This document shows, one piece after another, positions 37,270-45,810 of a stretch of 64,000 nt of DNA; within the stretch, counting starts at the first letter, position 1; each line of letters opens with the position of its first letter. Source of the DNA: Rubricoccus sp038746605 (GTDB taxonomy: Bacteria; Bacteroidota; Rhodothermia; Rhodothermales; Rubricoccaceae). Position numbers and translations under genes: made by a program. The notes under the pieces were generated by a model that was not told the DNA's origin, searched no databases, and saw only the letters and a list, made by a program, of their open reading frames with translations. Location of the stretch: contig JBCDKM010000006.1 in NCBI GenBank assembly GCA_038746605.1, positions 62,001 to 126,000 on the forward strand. The letters are read 5' to 3'.

Positions 37270-38106
37270 TCAGTGGCGCTGGGGCGTTTCCAGGACGACG
37301 GCGCGGAGGTGATACTCGTGGTTCCAGGTCTCCAGGGCGACGTTGTAGGTAGGAGCAGTGGGGTTGTCTGAGTGGACGGTGACGTGGTCCGGTGTGAGGT
37401 AGAGGCGCTTGACGAGGACGCCACCAGGGCCGTCTATGACGTAGATCTGGCCGTCTCGAAGAGGGGCGCCTGGTGGGAGGACGGCGATCAGTGCGCGCTG
37501 GCCGGGTAGCAGCGCTGGAACCATGCTGTCTCCGCTGACCCGAATGAGACGCAGACGCTCTGATGAGACGCCGTACTCGCTGCGGCAGAACCACTCGGGG
37601 TAGAAGAGACCGCTGGGTTCGACCTCGATGAGGTCCACGTCAACGAGGAAGCCGTCGCCGGACGCGTCATGGGCGGCGGCTTCGACGTTTACGAGGTACG
37701 GGATCTCCACAAGGCGCTGAGAGGAAGGGGGCTCAGGTTCGTGGTCTCGGGATGACGGCTGTTTGTCGCGTGGCTCGGAGACCACTCCAGTGCGTCCGAA
37801 AGCTGCCCCCCCCTTCCGGACGCCTTTTCGGACGCCCGATCCTTCGTTTCCATGACTTGAGGGGCGATCCGGCTCGACCCTTTCGGACGCCGCACTGACA
37901 GGATCAATACGATCCGTTGCAGCGCGCTCAATGGCTTCGACTTGGATCAGAGAGGGAGCGGAAGAGTGCTTCTGTCGCCGGTAGCGCGAGACGGTAGGGA
38001 CGCTGACTTCAAGGATTTCGGCGGCTTCCTCACGCGTGAGTCCAGATGAATCCATCGCCTCACGGAGGCGGGCCTTGAGAAGGTCTCGGTAGGTAGCGTC
38101 TGACAA
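37270..38106 (-). CDS. Prophage repressor, HTH plus S24 peptidase domain (CI/LexA type)
   Basis: The 278-residue protein has an N-terminal helix-turn-helix (LTREEAAEILEVSVPTVSRYRRQ, residues about 23-45). A hydrophilic linker of about 80 residues follows, then an S24 self-cleaving domain with the Ser in VSGDSMVPAL and the Lys in VLVKRLYL. It should hold the prophage silent and be inactivated by RecA-stimulated self-cleavage after DNA damage. Translation starts at TTG (38104-38106). It diverges from the early operon; the operator candidates lie between and within. Classical Mu repressor lacks S24, so this is the SOS-inducible variety. Confidence 0.88.
   Translation of the reverse strand: MSDATYRDLLKARLREAMDSSGLTREEAAEILEVSVPTVSRYRRQKHSSAPSLIQVEAIERAATDRIDPVSAASERVEPDRPSSHGNEGSGVRKGVRKGGAAFGRTGVVSEPRDKQPSSRDHEPEPPSSQRLVEIPYLVNVEAAAHDASGDGFLVDVDLIEVEPSGLFYPEWFCRSEYGVSSERLRLIRVSGDSMVPALLPGQRALIAVLPPGAPLRDGQIYVIDGPGGVLVKRLYLTPDHVTVHSDNPTAPTYNVALETWNHEYHLRAVVLETPQRH
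37901..37915. promoter_or_regulatory. Second operator candidate, inside repressor gene
   Basis: GGATCAATACGATCC has the same GATC-N5-GATC spacing as the intergenic site and flanking symmetry GGATC/GATCC. Confidence 0.45.
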
Positions 38107-38122
38107 AATGATCTTTCCCCTG

Positions 38123-38151
38123 TTGCAGATAGGATCAGTTTGATCTATACT
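38123..38151 (+). promoter_or_regulatory. Early rightward promoter with overlapping operator
   Basis: A -35 TTGCAG (38123-38128) and a -10 TATACT (38146-38151) are separated by exactly 17 bases. The spacer holds GGATCAGTTTGATC (38132-38145), two GATC sites nine bases apart, a likely repressor operator. A third GATC is at 38110-38113. Confidence 0.6.
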
Positions 38152-38214
38152 GGCTGTCGAACTCGAACCGGCCTAGTCGGCTGGTACATCCCCGAACCTA
38201 CACCATCCCGCTCG

Positions 38215-38472
38215 ATGCGCGTTTCTCCCATTCCCTCCCGTGGCATCGTCACTGAGGATCAGAAAAAGGCCGTGCTGAGCGCGCTGGTGATCGTGGACAT
38301 GAGCCAGGGGGCGTGGGCGAAAAACGAGGGTCTGCATCGCAGCGAGGTGTCGCGGATGCTGAATGGCAAGCTGGAGACGCGGCCGAACTACGCTGCCGCT
38401 CTGAACAGGCTGCTTCGACGTGCTCATCCCGTCCAGGTGAAATCGAACCCTTCCAGTCGCGTGGCGGCGTGA
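38215..38472 (+). CDS. Ner/Cro-like small HTH protein
   Basis: The 85-residue basic protein has a helix-turn-helix (SQGAWAKNEGLHRSEVSRMLNGKLETRP, about residues 29-56). As the first gene after the early promoter it occupies the place of Mu ner, which turns down early and repressor transcription. The ATG at 38215 gives a compact protein. The Ner assignment comes from position and size; a Cro-like role is equivalent. Confidence 0.7.
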   Translation: MRVSPIPSRGIVTEDQKKAVLSALVIVDMSQGAWAKNEGLHRSEVSRMLNGKLETRPNYAAALNRLLRRAHPVQVKSNPSSRVAA

Positions 38473-38526
38473 GCCTCAAGGTCTGACTGGAAGTCCCGAA
38501 TCCATACCCCTTCTGCTGAGAATCCC

Positions 38527-38988
38527 GTGAGCTACTCCCATTCCGATTCTACCGCGACGGCGATCCACGGCGCGCTGATGAAGCTTCGCTACGAGGACGA
38601 GATCCCCGTCGCGACACTGGCCCGGATGGCGGGCTGTAGCGAGAGCCTGATCTACACCTGGAGCGATGCGGAGCGAGCGGCAGCAGCGCCCGCGCGCTAC
38701 GTGATGGCGCTCGCAACAGGGCTCGCTCGGGAGTTCGAGAACTTCCGCCTGATCAACCTGCTACTTCCCATCGGAACGCGCGTGGTAGTGGGGACGGCGG
38801 GGGCCGAGGTGGACGGGCGGATCGACGACGAAGTGACCGATGCGACGCTCGCGATGGCGCAGATGGCAGCGGCGCATCGAGGAAGGGACCCAGAGGCGAT
38901 GGCGCAGGCCCGGCGTCTCGCGCAAAAGATTCTCAGACGAACAGAGGGGGAGGAGGCGCTGCTTCGCCAGTCTCTCGCGCTCGCGTAG
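38527..38988 (+). CDS. Phage regulatory protein, CII/CP76-like
   Basis: The 153-residue protein starts at GTG 38527. An N-terminal HTH-like segment (DEIPVATLARMAGCSESLIYTWSD) is followed by PARYVMALATGLAREFENFRLINLLLP, as in phage regulatory CII-like proteins of Mu-type and P2-type phages, then a helical C-terminus (LAMAQMAAAHRGRDPEAMAQARRLAQKIL). It probably modulates early transcription. The stop lies 22 bases before the transposase start. Confidence 0.6.
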   Translation: MSYSHSDSTATAIHGALMKLRYEDEIPVATLARMAGCSESLIYTWSDAERAAAAPARYVMALATGLAREFENFRLINLLLPIGTRVVVGTAGAEVDGRIDDEVTDATLAMAQMAAAHRGRDPEAMAQARRLAQKILRRTEGEEALLRQSLALA

Positions 38989-39010
38989 CGCTCGCCCTGC
39001 CTCCCTCGAC

Positions 39011-41242
39011 GTGGCCGAGACCCACTACACCGCTGCCGACCTGGCTGACATGGCGCTTCCCGGGCTTCCCTCGACTTCCCGCCGAATCACGGCTCGCGCC
39101 AAGCGCGAGGAATGGCGGAGTGTGGAGCGGCGGCGAGGCACGGGGCGACCAGCGCGGGCGTACGACGTGCGCGACCTGCCGCAGGAGGCTAGAACGGTAC
39201 TGGCGGCGCGGGATGCGTCACGGGTGGAAGCAGGTCGGACAGCGGGCCGGAGGGCGGCGCTCGCGGCCGACGTAGACGCGATGCAACAGCGTCGGGACGT
39301 GGAGCGCGGCCTATCGGAGGTGGCAGGGCTGGACACGTCGGGGAAGGCCCGGATGGAGGCTCGGCTGTGGCTGCTGAGCAGCCTCGGCGTGTTCTCAGAG
39401 CGGGCTCAGATGACGGCGGGGAAGGCGCGGACTGCGTATGCGACCGCTTACAACGCGGGAGAGATCGACGCGCCCGCGAGCGTCCGGTCGGAGGTGGAGC
39501 GGATAAGCGCGCGGAGTCTCGCGCGGTGGGAGAAGCAGTTGGACGCGGAGGGTCCGGCGGCGCTGGCCGGGAGCTACGGGCAGCGGAGCGCACGGCGGTA
39601 CCAGAGCGTGATCGACCAGGACGCGGGGATGGCCGAGGCGGTGCTGGGGATGCTCTACGAGTTCCCCCGGGCGACGGCCCGGCAGGTGTGGCGGATGCTG
39701 AAGGCGGATTTCGGGACGGGCCGGGCCCCGAGCGTGCGCACGGTGCAGCGGTACCTGGACGACTGGAAGGCGCAGCACGCCTCGTTCCATGCCTATCTGA
39801 AGAGCCCAGACGCGTGGCGCGGCAAGTACCAGATGGCGCTGGGGAGCAAGAGCGAGGGTGTGACGGCGCTAAATCAGGTGTGGGAGTTGGACAGCACGCT
39901 GACCGACGTGGAGTTGGTGGCCGAAGACGGAACGGTGCGCCGGATGGCGCTCGTGGGAGGCATCGACGTGTACAGTCGGCGGGCGACGTTCCTGCTCTGC
40001 CGAACGAGCAACGCGCGGAGCATCGCGGCCTTGATGCGCCGGATGATCCTGGAGTGGGGCGTGCCCGAGGCCGTCGTGACGGACGAGGGTGCGGACTACA
40101 CGAGCGTCCACGTACGAACCGTGCTGCAGACGCTGGGCATCCGGCACATCGAGTGCCCACCGTACACGCCCGAGGCGAAGCCGCACATCGAGCGCGTCTT
40201 CAAGACCTTCCAGCACGACGTGGTGGAGATGCTGCCGGGCTACGTGGGGCACGACGTGGCGGAGCGTCAGCAGATCCGAGACCGGCGGAGCATGTCCGAG
40301 CGGCACGCGCGGCGGACGCTCCGGGTGGAGCGAATGAGCGCGGCAGATTTCCAGCGCCTCGGGGACCGGTGGTGCCGGACGATCTACGAGCAAGAGACCC
40401 ACGGGGGCATCGGGATGACGCCCGCCGAGCGGGTGATGCAGTGGCTGACGAGCGGGATCCCGGTGCCTCGTGTGGAGAACGATCGGGCACTGGATGTGCT
40501 GCTGAGTCCGCCCGCCTCGGGAGGCGGGACGCGGGTGGTCACGAAGAAGCAGGTGAGCGTGGGCGGGATCCAGTACGTGCACCCAATCCTGGGCGACCTA
40601 GCGGGCCAGGAGGTCCGGGTGCTGGAGGACGAGACGGACATCGGGCGCGTGTACGTGTTCGACGCGAACGGCCAGTTTGTCTGTGTCGCGCAAGGCGCAG
40701 ATCTGCCCGAGGTGGACCGCCAGGCCGTGGCGCGCGAGGCGCGGGCGTACCAGCAGAAGAAGCTGAAGGAGGCCGTGGCCGAGGCCAAGGAGGCGGCGAG
40801 GCGGAGCGGGACCCGTGGAGCAGCGCAGCGCATCCTGGACGCGCAGCGGGGAGCGGACAAGGTGAAGCCGCTGGTACGGAGCGAGACCTACGAGACGGAG
40901 GAGCTGAGGCAGCTAGCAGCAGCGGCGGACGCGCGACTGGCACAGCAGGCGGCACCGGCGGGTCCAGAGGAGGCGACGGAGGCGGACCGCGAGGTCCTAG
41001 CGCACTACGACGCCCTGGAGCGGCGCCGTCGGAGCGAGGAGGCCGAGCCGGTTGCCGAGGCGGAGGTACCCGGGGTGGTGGTGCATCACCTGCATGGGGG
41101 GCGCCCGCTGTGGCGCGACGACGACGACAAGTACCGCTGGCTCATCCAGGAGCGCGCTTCGGGCAGGCCGATCTCGGCTGCGGAGACGGACTGGATCCGC
41201 TGGTACGAGAACCCTGATCTGCCCCGCGCTGGCGGGACCTAA
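39011..41242 (+). CDS. MuA-type DDE transposase
   Basis: The 743-residue protein starts at GTG 39011, placing the Mu-type N-terminal winged-helix domain (ETHYTAADLADMALPGLPSTSRRITARAKREEW) at the very start. The RNase H-like core has the catalytic triad Asp in VWELDSTLTD, Asp in VVTDEGADYTS and Glu in AKPHIERVFKTF. A Mu-transposase C-terminal beta-barrel follows (VVTKKQVSVGGIQYVHP), then a long charged tail (about 600-743) that would contact the MuB-like ATPase. It carries out integration and replicative transposition at the prophage ends. Confidence 0.93.
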   Translation: MAETHYTAADLADMALPGLPSTSRRITARAKREEWRSVERRRGTGRPARAYDVRDLPQEARTVLAARDASRVEAGRTAGRRAALAADVDAMQQRRDVERGLSEVAGLDTSGKARMEARLWLLSSLGVFSERAQMTAGKARTAYATAYNAGEIDAPASVRSEVERISARSLARWEKQLDAEGPAALAGSYGQRSARRYQSVIDQDAGMAEAVLGMLYEFPRATARQVWRMLKADFGTGRAPSVRTVQRYLDDWKAQHASFHAYLKSPDAWRGKYQMALGSKSEGVTALNQVWELDSTLTDVELVAEDGTVRRMALVGGIDVYSRRATFLLCRTSNARSIAALMRRMILEWGVPEAVVTDEGADYTSVHVRTVLQTLGIRHIECPPYTPEAKPHIERVFKTFQHDVVEMLPGYVGHDVAERQQIRDRRSMSERHARRTLRVERMSAADFQRLGDRWCRTIYEQETHGGIGMTPAERVMQWLTSGIPVPRVENDRALDVLLSPPASGGGTRVVTKKQVSVGGIQYVHPILGDLAGQEVRVLEDETDIGRVYVFDANGQFVCVAQGADLPEVDRQAVAREARAYQQKKLKEAVAEAKEAARRSGTRGAAQRILDAQRGADKVKPLVRSETYETEELRQLAAAADARLAQQAAPAGPEEATEADREVLAHYDALERRRRSEEAEPVAEAEVPGVVVHHLHGGRPLWRDDDDKYRWLIQERASGRPISAAETDWIRWYENPDLPRAGGT

Positions 41243-41312
41243 CCCACGACAGAGGCAGCGACGGCGGGCGCCCTCTTTGATCGACCTATACCCGCTCCAC
41301 ATCCTCAACCCG

Positions 41313-41831
41313 ATGGCTGACTTCGCCCCTGACATTTTCAAAACCCTCCGCTGGGACCTGTTGCAGCGGTTCCTGGAGACGCGGTTCGACGTGCTCTGCG
41401 AGTACCTCGCGGATGAGGAGGACGGCAGTTCTCCATACACCTTCCGCGAGGACGCGGAGGCGATGATCGCGACCGTGCGGCAGTGCAGCCGCTGGGCGCG
41501 GATCCCAGCGCGGAGCCGCTGGGTGATCGCCGGGCTGGTGCTGAAGGCTCGCTCGATGTGGCAGGAGGAGGGCGCGGAGCTTCCTGCAGTGCGGCGCTAC
41601 CTCGCGACGCGGGTTCCGGTGGAGCACCTGGCGGTGGCACTGGAGGAGTCGTTCCGAGGGGCGCCGATGGAGCTGCTGGAGGGGCTCGGCGGCGTTTCTG
41701 AGGACGGTCTGACGCCGCTCGAAGCGGTGGGCGACGGCTCTAGCGAAGGGCCAGTGGTGGTGCCCGCAGCCACGCCGGAGGCGGGCTGGACCATCCCCCC
41801 TGCTCCGCTGCCGGAGACGCAGGAAGACTAG
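41313..41831 (+). CDS. Hypothetical prophage protein between transposase and ATPase
   Basis: The 172-residue protein is acidic and helical in the first 125 residues (FAPDIFKTLRWDLLQRFLETRFDVLCEYLA). The last 45 are a Pro/Glu/Gly-rich tail. No motif is recognised. Its position between the MuA-like and MuB-like genes suggests an accessory to transposition, which is an inference. Confidence 0.6.
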   Translation: MADFAPDIFKTLRWDLLQRFLETRFDVLCEYLADEEDGSSPYTFREDAEAMIATVRQCSRWARIPARSRWVIAGLVLKARSMWQEEGAELPAVRRYLATRVPVEHLAVALEESFRGAPMELLEGLGGVSEDGLTPLEAVGDGSSEGPVVVPAATPEAGWTIPPAPLPETQED

Positions 41832-41872
41832 ACGCGGCAGCCCCCACGAACGAGACCCAATCCCAACGACCG

Positions 41873-42643
41873 ATGAACCACCAACCAGTCAAGACGAGCG
41901 ACCTAGCGCGGGTGCTACGCTCGGTGCACGAGCTGATGCACCGGGACTTCGGCACGCCGGGGATGGCGCTACTCCACGGCCCACCTGGAATCGGGAAGAC
42001 GACGGCGCTGACCTATACCGTGAACGCGATGCGGGGCGTGTACGTCCGCGCGAAGGTGACGTGGAGCGTGACGAGCATGCTCCAGGAGCTGTGCCGGGAG
42101 CTGCACGTGGAGGCCCACCGGCACCGGCACCCCATGATCGAGCAGATCATCGCGAGCCTGAGCGCGGACGAGCGGCCGATCGTGCTGGACGAGGCGGACT
42201 ATCTGTTCCGCCAGCGGCGCGGGATGACGGAGATGCTGGACGCGCTGCGCGACATCTACGACACGGCCGGGGTGCCGGTGGTGATCGTGGGGATGGAGGA
42301 CCTGGACAAGACGCTCCGAACGGCTCGGCTGAGCCGCTTCGACCGGCGGATGGCGCGGATCGAGATGCGGGGGCTGACGGTGGCGGACACGCAGCTGGTG
42401 GCGGGGACGCTCTGCGAGGTGCCGGTGGAGGGGGCGCTGGATCCGACCAACCCGGACCGGCCGGTGCCGGTGGAGGGGACGCTGGTGGAGACGCTGCACA
42501 GCAAGACGCGCGGCAACGTGGGGCGCCTGGTGGTGCTCCTCTCCCAGCTGGAGAAGTGGGCGCGGACGAACCAACTGGACCGAATCACGCTCCTGGCCGC
42601 GCAGCAGCGCGGGCCGATGGAGTTCACCCGACGCGCTGCCTGA
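41873..42643 (+). CDS. MuB-type AAA+ ATPase
   Basis: The 256-residue protein has Walker A GPPGIGKTT (about residues 36-44), Walker B IVLDEAD, a sensor region VVIVGMEDL and an arginine-rich RLSRFDRRMARIEM stretch, followed by a helical lid domain. It is the transposition target-selection ATPase that binds DNA and stimulates the transposase, as MuB does. It lacks the longer N-terminal HTH of MuB. Confidence 0.88.
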   Translation: MNHQPVKTSDLARVLRSVHELMHRDFGTPGMALLHGPPGIGKTTALTYTVNAMRGVYVRAKVTWSVTSMLQELCRELHVEAHRHRHPMIEQIIASLSADERPIVLDEADYLFRQRRGMTEMLDALRDIYDTAGVPVVIVGMEDLDKTLRTARLSRFDRRMARIEMRGLTVADTQLVAGTLCEVPVEGALDPTNPDRPVPVEGTLVETLHSKTRGNVGRLVVLLSQLEKWARTNQLDRITLLAAQQRGPMEFTRRAA

Positions 42644-42656
42644 GCGCTGTATCACC

Positions 42657-42935
42657 ATGCCGTACGACATCACGCGCTACATCCATCACGACGACGGGTC
42701 CTGGGAGCTGGGGGCTACCGAGGCGGAGGGCCTGACCCTGGAGGAGGCCCGGCGACGGGTCGAGGCGGAGGGGGAGATGGCCTACATGCTGCTCGTCACG
42801 GAGACCGACCCAGACGACATCGACGGATACGGCCTTGCCGAGATCGTCTCGCAGCTCTCTGGGGACGACTGGCTCCTGAAGATCGAGCAAGCCGCCGAGG
42901 TCCGGCGCCTCCTGGACACCGCAGACGCCACCTGA
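42657..42935 (+). CDS. Small acidic prophage protein
   Basis: The 92-residue acidic protein starts MPYDITRYIHHDDGSWELG, with no recognised motif and 13 bases from the ATPase stop. Co-transcribed with the early operon. Confidence 0.55.
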   Translation: MPYDITRYIHHDDGSWELGATEAEGLTLEEARRRVEAEGEMAYMLLVTETDPDDIDGYGLAEIVSQLSGDDWLLKIEQAAEVRRLLDTADAT

Positions 42936-42954
42936 CCCCCAGCCTACCACCGGC

Positions 42955-43461
42955 GTGCCCACCACCGCGCGACTCACCACCTGGACGACGATGTGCTCCC
43001 TCGGACTCGGTCTCTCTGCTCCTGGCCCTCGCCCTCGCGGGCAGTGGTCTGTGGACGACCTGGTGCGGGCCGGGGCGGAGTTGGACGTGGCGTACGGCCT
43101 GACGGGCTCCGTGGTGGAGGCCGGACTGGCGGAGGCGGCGGGCCGGGCCTACCAGTTCACCGAGGCGGGGGTGCGCGCGGCGCAGCGGACACTGGACGAG
43201 GGCCGGATCCCGACGGCGGTGGACGGGGGCGCCAGCTGGAAGCGGCAGGTGTGGCAGGCGGCTCGGATGGCGCGGCGGTTCACGATCCCGGACCTGATGC
43301 GCTCGCTTGCGGGCGTGGACGTGCCCTACGACCGGGTGTACCGGTTCGTGCGGCGGCTGGAGACGGCGGGCGCGCTGGCGCGGGTGACGCGCGGGCGGCG
43401 AGGCACTCATCAACCCTGGCGGGTGGCGCGCGATGGCGGGCCGACTCCGCCCTGCAACTAG
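42955..43461 (+). CDS. Winged-helix-like prophage protein, paralogue of 44234
   Basis: The 168-residue basic protein starts at GTG 42955 (an ATG at 42991 is possible). A first module ends in YQFTEAGVRAAQRTLDEGRIPTAV. A second begins WKRQVWQAARMARRFTIPDLMRSL and ends in a wing-like basic tail (LETAGALARVTRGRRGTHQPWRV). Both modules recur in the gene at 44234 (LTEAGREAARQTLLTGEVPTVV, then WRQQAWTAMRIHRRFSVGALL). DNA binding is likely; target unknown. Confidence 0.6.
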   Translation: MPTTARLTTWTTMCSLGLGLSAPGPRPRGQWSVDDLVRAGAELDVAYGLTGSVVEAGLAEAAGRAYQFTEAGVRAAQRTLDEGRIPTAVDGGASWKRQVWQAARMARRFTIPDLMRSLAGVDVPYDRVYRFVRRLETAGALARVTRGRRGTHQPWRVARDGGPTPPCN

Positions 43462-43466
43462 AGACG

Positions 43467-43880
43467 ATGCCCAGACTCGACGACATCACCATCGGGGTCT
43501 CTCCCATTACGGAGAGGGTCTACATCGGGACCTTGCGTCCTCTCGGCACCAGCCGGGATGACGGCGTGGAGATTCGGGAGTGGAAGCAGAAGCGCGACAT
43601 CACGAGCGTCTTCTGTGGCGCGCTCCTGGAGTGGTGCCCTCCTGACTACGAACGACAGATTGAGGGCAGCGGCGGGTCGATCTATCGCATCCGCGTCGAG
43701 CAGATCTGCCCGAGGTGCGGAGACACGATGGGCGACGGGGTCGCTATCGAGAACGCGCTCCAGTCATCCGAGGATTTCGGCGGGGACGCTGGTGAGCCGG
43801 GCACAACGATGAGCATGGTGGGCACGGGGCGCCGGATGGCGTGCCGGAAGTGCGGCGCCTGCGGATACAGCACGACCTGA
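43467..43880 (+). CDS. Prophage protein, DUF7446-like start plus zinc-ribbon-like C-terminus
   Basis: The 137-residue protein begins with a short beta domain (DDITIGVSPITERVYIGTLRPLG...WKQKRDIT) that resembles the small phage family DUF7446 from memory. The C-terminal half has Cys pairs in CPRCG and CRKCGACG, compatible with one zinc ribbon. Function unknown; both calls are by eye. Confidence 0.5.
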   Translation: MPRLDDITIGVSPITERVYIGTLRPLGTSRDDGVEIREWKQKRDITSVFCGALLEWCPPDYERQIEGSGGSIYRIRVEQICPRCGDTMGDGVAIENALQSSEDFGGDAGEPGTTMSMVGTGRRMACRKCGACGYSTT

Positions 43881-43883
43881 ACA

Positions 43884-44234
43884 ATGGCAGAGGCACGAAA
43901 CCAGCAGCCGTACATGGAGGAGGCGTGGTACACCACGCTGGTGGAGCACGTGGAGCGCGATGGCGTGAAGCCGGTGGCCGAGCGGCTGGGCTATTCACCA
44001 GGGGCTGTGACGGGCGCGGTGCGCGGCTACTACGGCGCGAAGATCGACGCCTTCGCACAGCGCGTGATCGAGCGGCTCACGTCCGCCTCGGTGGAGTGCC
44101 CGGTGCTGGGAGAGATCCGGCTGGAGCTGTGCGTCTACCACCGGGAGCGGCCGTTCGGGGCGACGAACCCGCAGCGGGTGCAGCTCTGGAAGGCGTGCCA
44201 GGTGTGCCCGAACAACCCGAACCGGACGAGCTGA
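43884..44234 (+). CDS. HTH-containing prophage protein with Cys-rich C-terminus
   Basis: The 116-residue protein has an HTH-like segment (GVKPVAERLGYSPGAVTGAVRGYYG, residues about 28-52). The C-terminal part has SVECPVLGEIRLELCVYHRERPFGATNPQRVQLWKACQVCP, a four-Cys pattern found in small regulators of Mu-like phages. Its stop overlaps the next ATG (TGATG). Confidence 0.6.
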   Translation: MAEARNQQPYMEEAWYTTLVEHVERDGVKPVAERLGYSPGAVTGAVRGYYGAKIDAFAQRVIERLTSASVECPVLGEIRLELCVYHRERPFGATNPQRVQLWKACQVCPNNPNRTS

Positions 44235-45235
44235 TGCGATTCAGATTCTTCGAGACCTCTGAGACGGTTCTGAGCCCTCGCCGGAGGGCATGGGCGCTGC
44301 TGTGCTGGAGCCATCGGTGCGGGGAGGCTCCGGCCGCGTGGCGGATCGCGAAGGCGTTCTCGACGGAGGCGCCGGGGCGGGAGTTCGTGGCAGCCGTGGA
44401 GGGCGTGGGCCTGGCCGAGAGGGTGGGCGAAACGCTCGTGCTGACCGAGGCGGGGCGGGAGGCCGCACGGCAGACTCTGTTGACCGGCGAGGTGCCGACG
44501 GTTGTGTGGTTGGACCCGGATGAATGGCGGCAGCAGGCGTGGACGGCGATGCGGATCCACCGCCGGTTCTCGGTCGGGGCGCTGCTCGCCAGCGGAGTGG
44601 TGGCACACGAGGAGGGGATCCGGGTGTACCTCGCGCAGCTGGAGCGGGACGGGCTCGTCGTGCGGAAGGAGCGGACAGACCAGTGGGTGCTGGTGCGGAG
44701 CCGTGGGCCGGAGGCGCCGCTGCCGACAGTTCCGAACGCAGGCGAGCGCGACGCGGCGCGGCCGTGGCAGACGCGAGTTCGGCTGGCGGCGGCTCGGCTG
44801 GGTGCAGGCGGCGCGGGGTTCACGACGGTGCGGATGGAGCAGACTGCGGGCGTGGACAACCGGCTGGTGCTGAAGCTCTTCGAGTACTGGGCGCAGCTGG
44901 GTCTGGTGATGAAGGCTGGGTGGGAGCCGCTCCGGGACTCGCGTGGGATGGGCTGGTGGTGGTCTCTGACAGGGCCCGGCATGCTCGACCGGGAGCCCGA
45001 GGCGGGCGGACCGGCGGGCGTGCGGCAGACGGTCTGGGACCGGCTGTGCGACGGGGAGCGCCTGCGGGTGGCGGACGCTGCATCGGTGTTCGGGAGCGAG
45101 CTGCACGCGGCGCGTTACCTCCGGCAGCTGGTGGCGGGCGGGCTGGCGACCTCGACGCGGGGGGGATTGCACAAGGCGCCGCCTTCGGAGGCGACGCCGT
45201 ATCCGAAGGGCGCGGGCGCGCTCCGACGCCGATGA
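44234..45235 (+). CDS. Prophage protein of tandem winged-helix modules
   Basis: The 333-residue basic protein is built of repeated winged-helix-like modules. Module 1 ends LTEAGREAARQTLLTGEVPTVV. Module 2 is WRQQAWTAMRIHRRFSVGALLASGVV...LERDGLVVRKERTDQWVLV. Module 3 is PWQTRVRLAAARLGAGGAGFTTVRMEQTAG...YWAQLGLVMKAG. A fourth begins VRQTVWDRLCDGERLRVADAASVFG. It is paralogous to the gene at 42955. Multiple DNA-binding modules suggest an architectural or regulatory role; no named family is recognised. Confidence 0.6.
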   Translation: MRFRFFETSETVLSPRRRAWALLCWSHRCGEAPAAWRIAKAFSTEAPGREFVAAVEGVGLAERVGETLVLTEAGREAARQTLLTGEVPTVVWLDPDEWRQQAWTAMRIHRRFSVGALLASGVVAHEEGIRVYLAQLERDGLVVRKERTDQWVLVRSRGPEAPLPTVPNAGERDAARPWQTRVRLAAARLGAGGAGFTTVRMEQTAGVDNRLVLKLFEYWAQLGLVMKAGWEPLRDSRGMGWWWSLTGPGMLDREPEAGGPAGVRQTVWDRLCDGERLRVADAASVFGSELHAARYLRQLVAGGLATSTRGGLHKAPPSEATPYPKGAGALRRR

Positions 45236-45471
45236 AATGCACTGGACGCCATTGCCCTGTCTGCGCTCGGGTGCGCTACACGCCTCGGCCCTCGTCGGGC
45301 CGGGAGCGGGTGCTGTGGGCGGTCGGCCGGGCGCTCGACTGGATGGGCGTGCCGGTCTCGTGGGACCGGCGGCTTCTCGCACTCCGCCCGCCTCGGTTGG
45401 CGGTTCGGGTGCCTCGACTCACACTCCGGCTGCGCAGGGTGCGCGGACGGTTCATCCCCTCTCTCCGATGA
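45232..45471 (+). CDS. Small Arg-rich prophage protein
   Basis: The 79-residue protein starts MKCTGRHCPVCARVRY, with a CxxxxxCxxC-like cluster, and its C-terminal 30 residues are very Arg/Leu-rich. It overlaps the genes before and after by ATGA. Small and unrecognised, but the two couplings support translation. Confidence 0.5.
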   Translation: MKCTGRHCPVCARVRYTPRPSSGRERVLWAVGRALDWMGVPVSWDRRLLALRPPRLAVRVPRLTLRLRRVRGRFIPSLR

Positions 45472-45803
45472 CGACGCTCGCTCGCGGTTTTCTGATGGTC
45501 TGGCTGGTGATGGCGGCTTCTGGGCTGGTCTACGTGCTCTCGTTCCCGATGGCGGGCTTCCTCTGTGCGGTGGCGATGGGCCTGGGCGTGGAGATGACAG
45601 TGCAGTGGGTGGCCGTCGGGGTCTGGGTACCCGCGATGTGCAGCCTGCTGTGGCTGTTCTGGGACTTGGACGACCTACCGGATGACGACGGCGACGATGG
45701 CGACACGCTGGACGAGCACCCGGCCCCTTTGCCTCCGCCTGGACAGGTGGTCGACGTGGTGTTCGAGGAGATCGATCCGAAGCGCCCTTTTCAACTCAAC
45801 TAA
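45468..45803 (+). CDS. Small prophage membrane protein
   Basis: The 111-residue protein has two or three membrane helices (FLMVWLVMAASGLVYVLSF, GFLCAVAMGLGVEM, WVPAMCSLLWLFW) followed by a very acidic cytoplasmic tail (DLDDLPDDDGDDGDTLDEHP). ATGA overlap with the previous gene. Unknown role, possibly host-membrane interference. Confidence 0.6.
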   Translation: MTTLARGFLMVWLVMAASGLVYVLSFPMAGFLCAVAMGLGVEMTVQWVAVGVWVPAMCSLLWLFWDLDDLPDDDGDDGDTLDEHPAPLPPPGQVVDVVFEEIDPKRPFQLN

Positions 45804-45810
45804 CAGACTC

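Noticed and set aside
40507..40526. Palindrome-like sequence in the transposase gene
   Set aside because: The arms are short and the second half is not the consensus; it is probably chance in GC-rich coding sequence.
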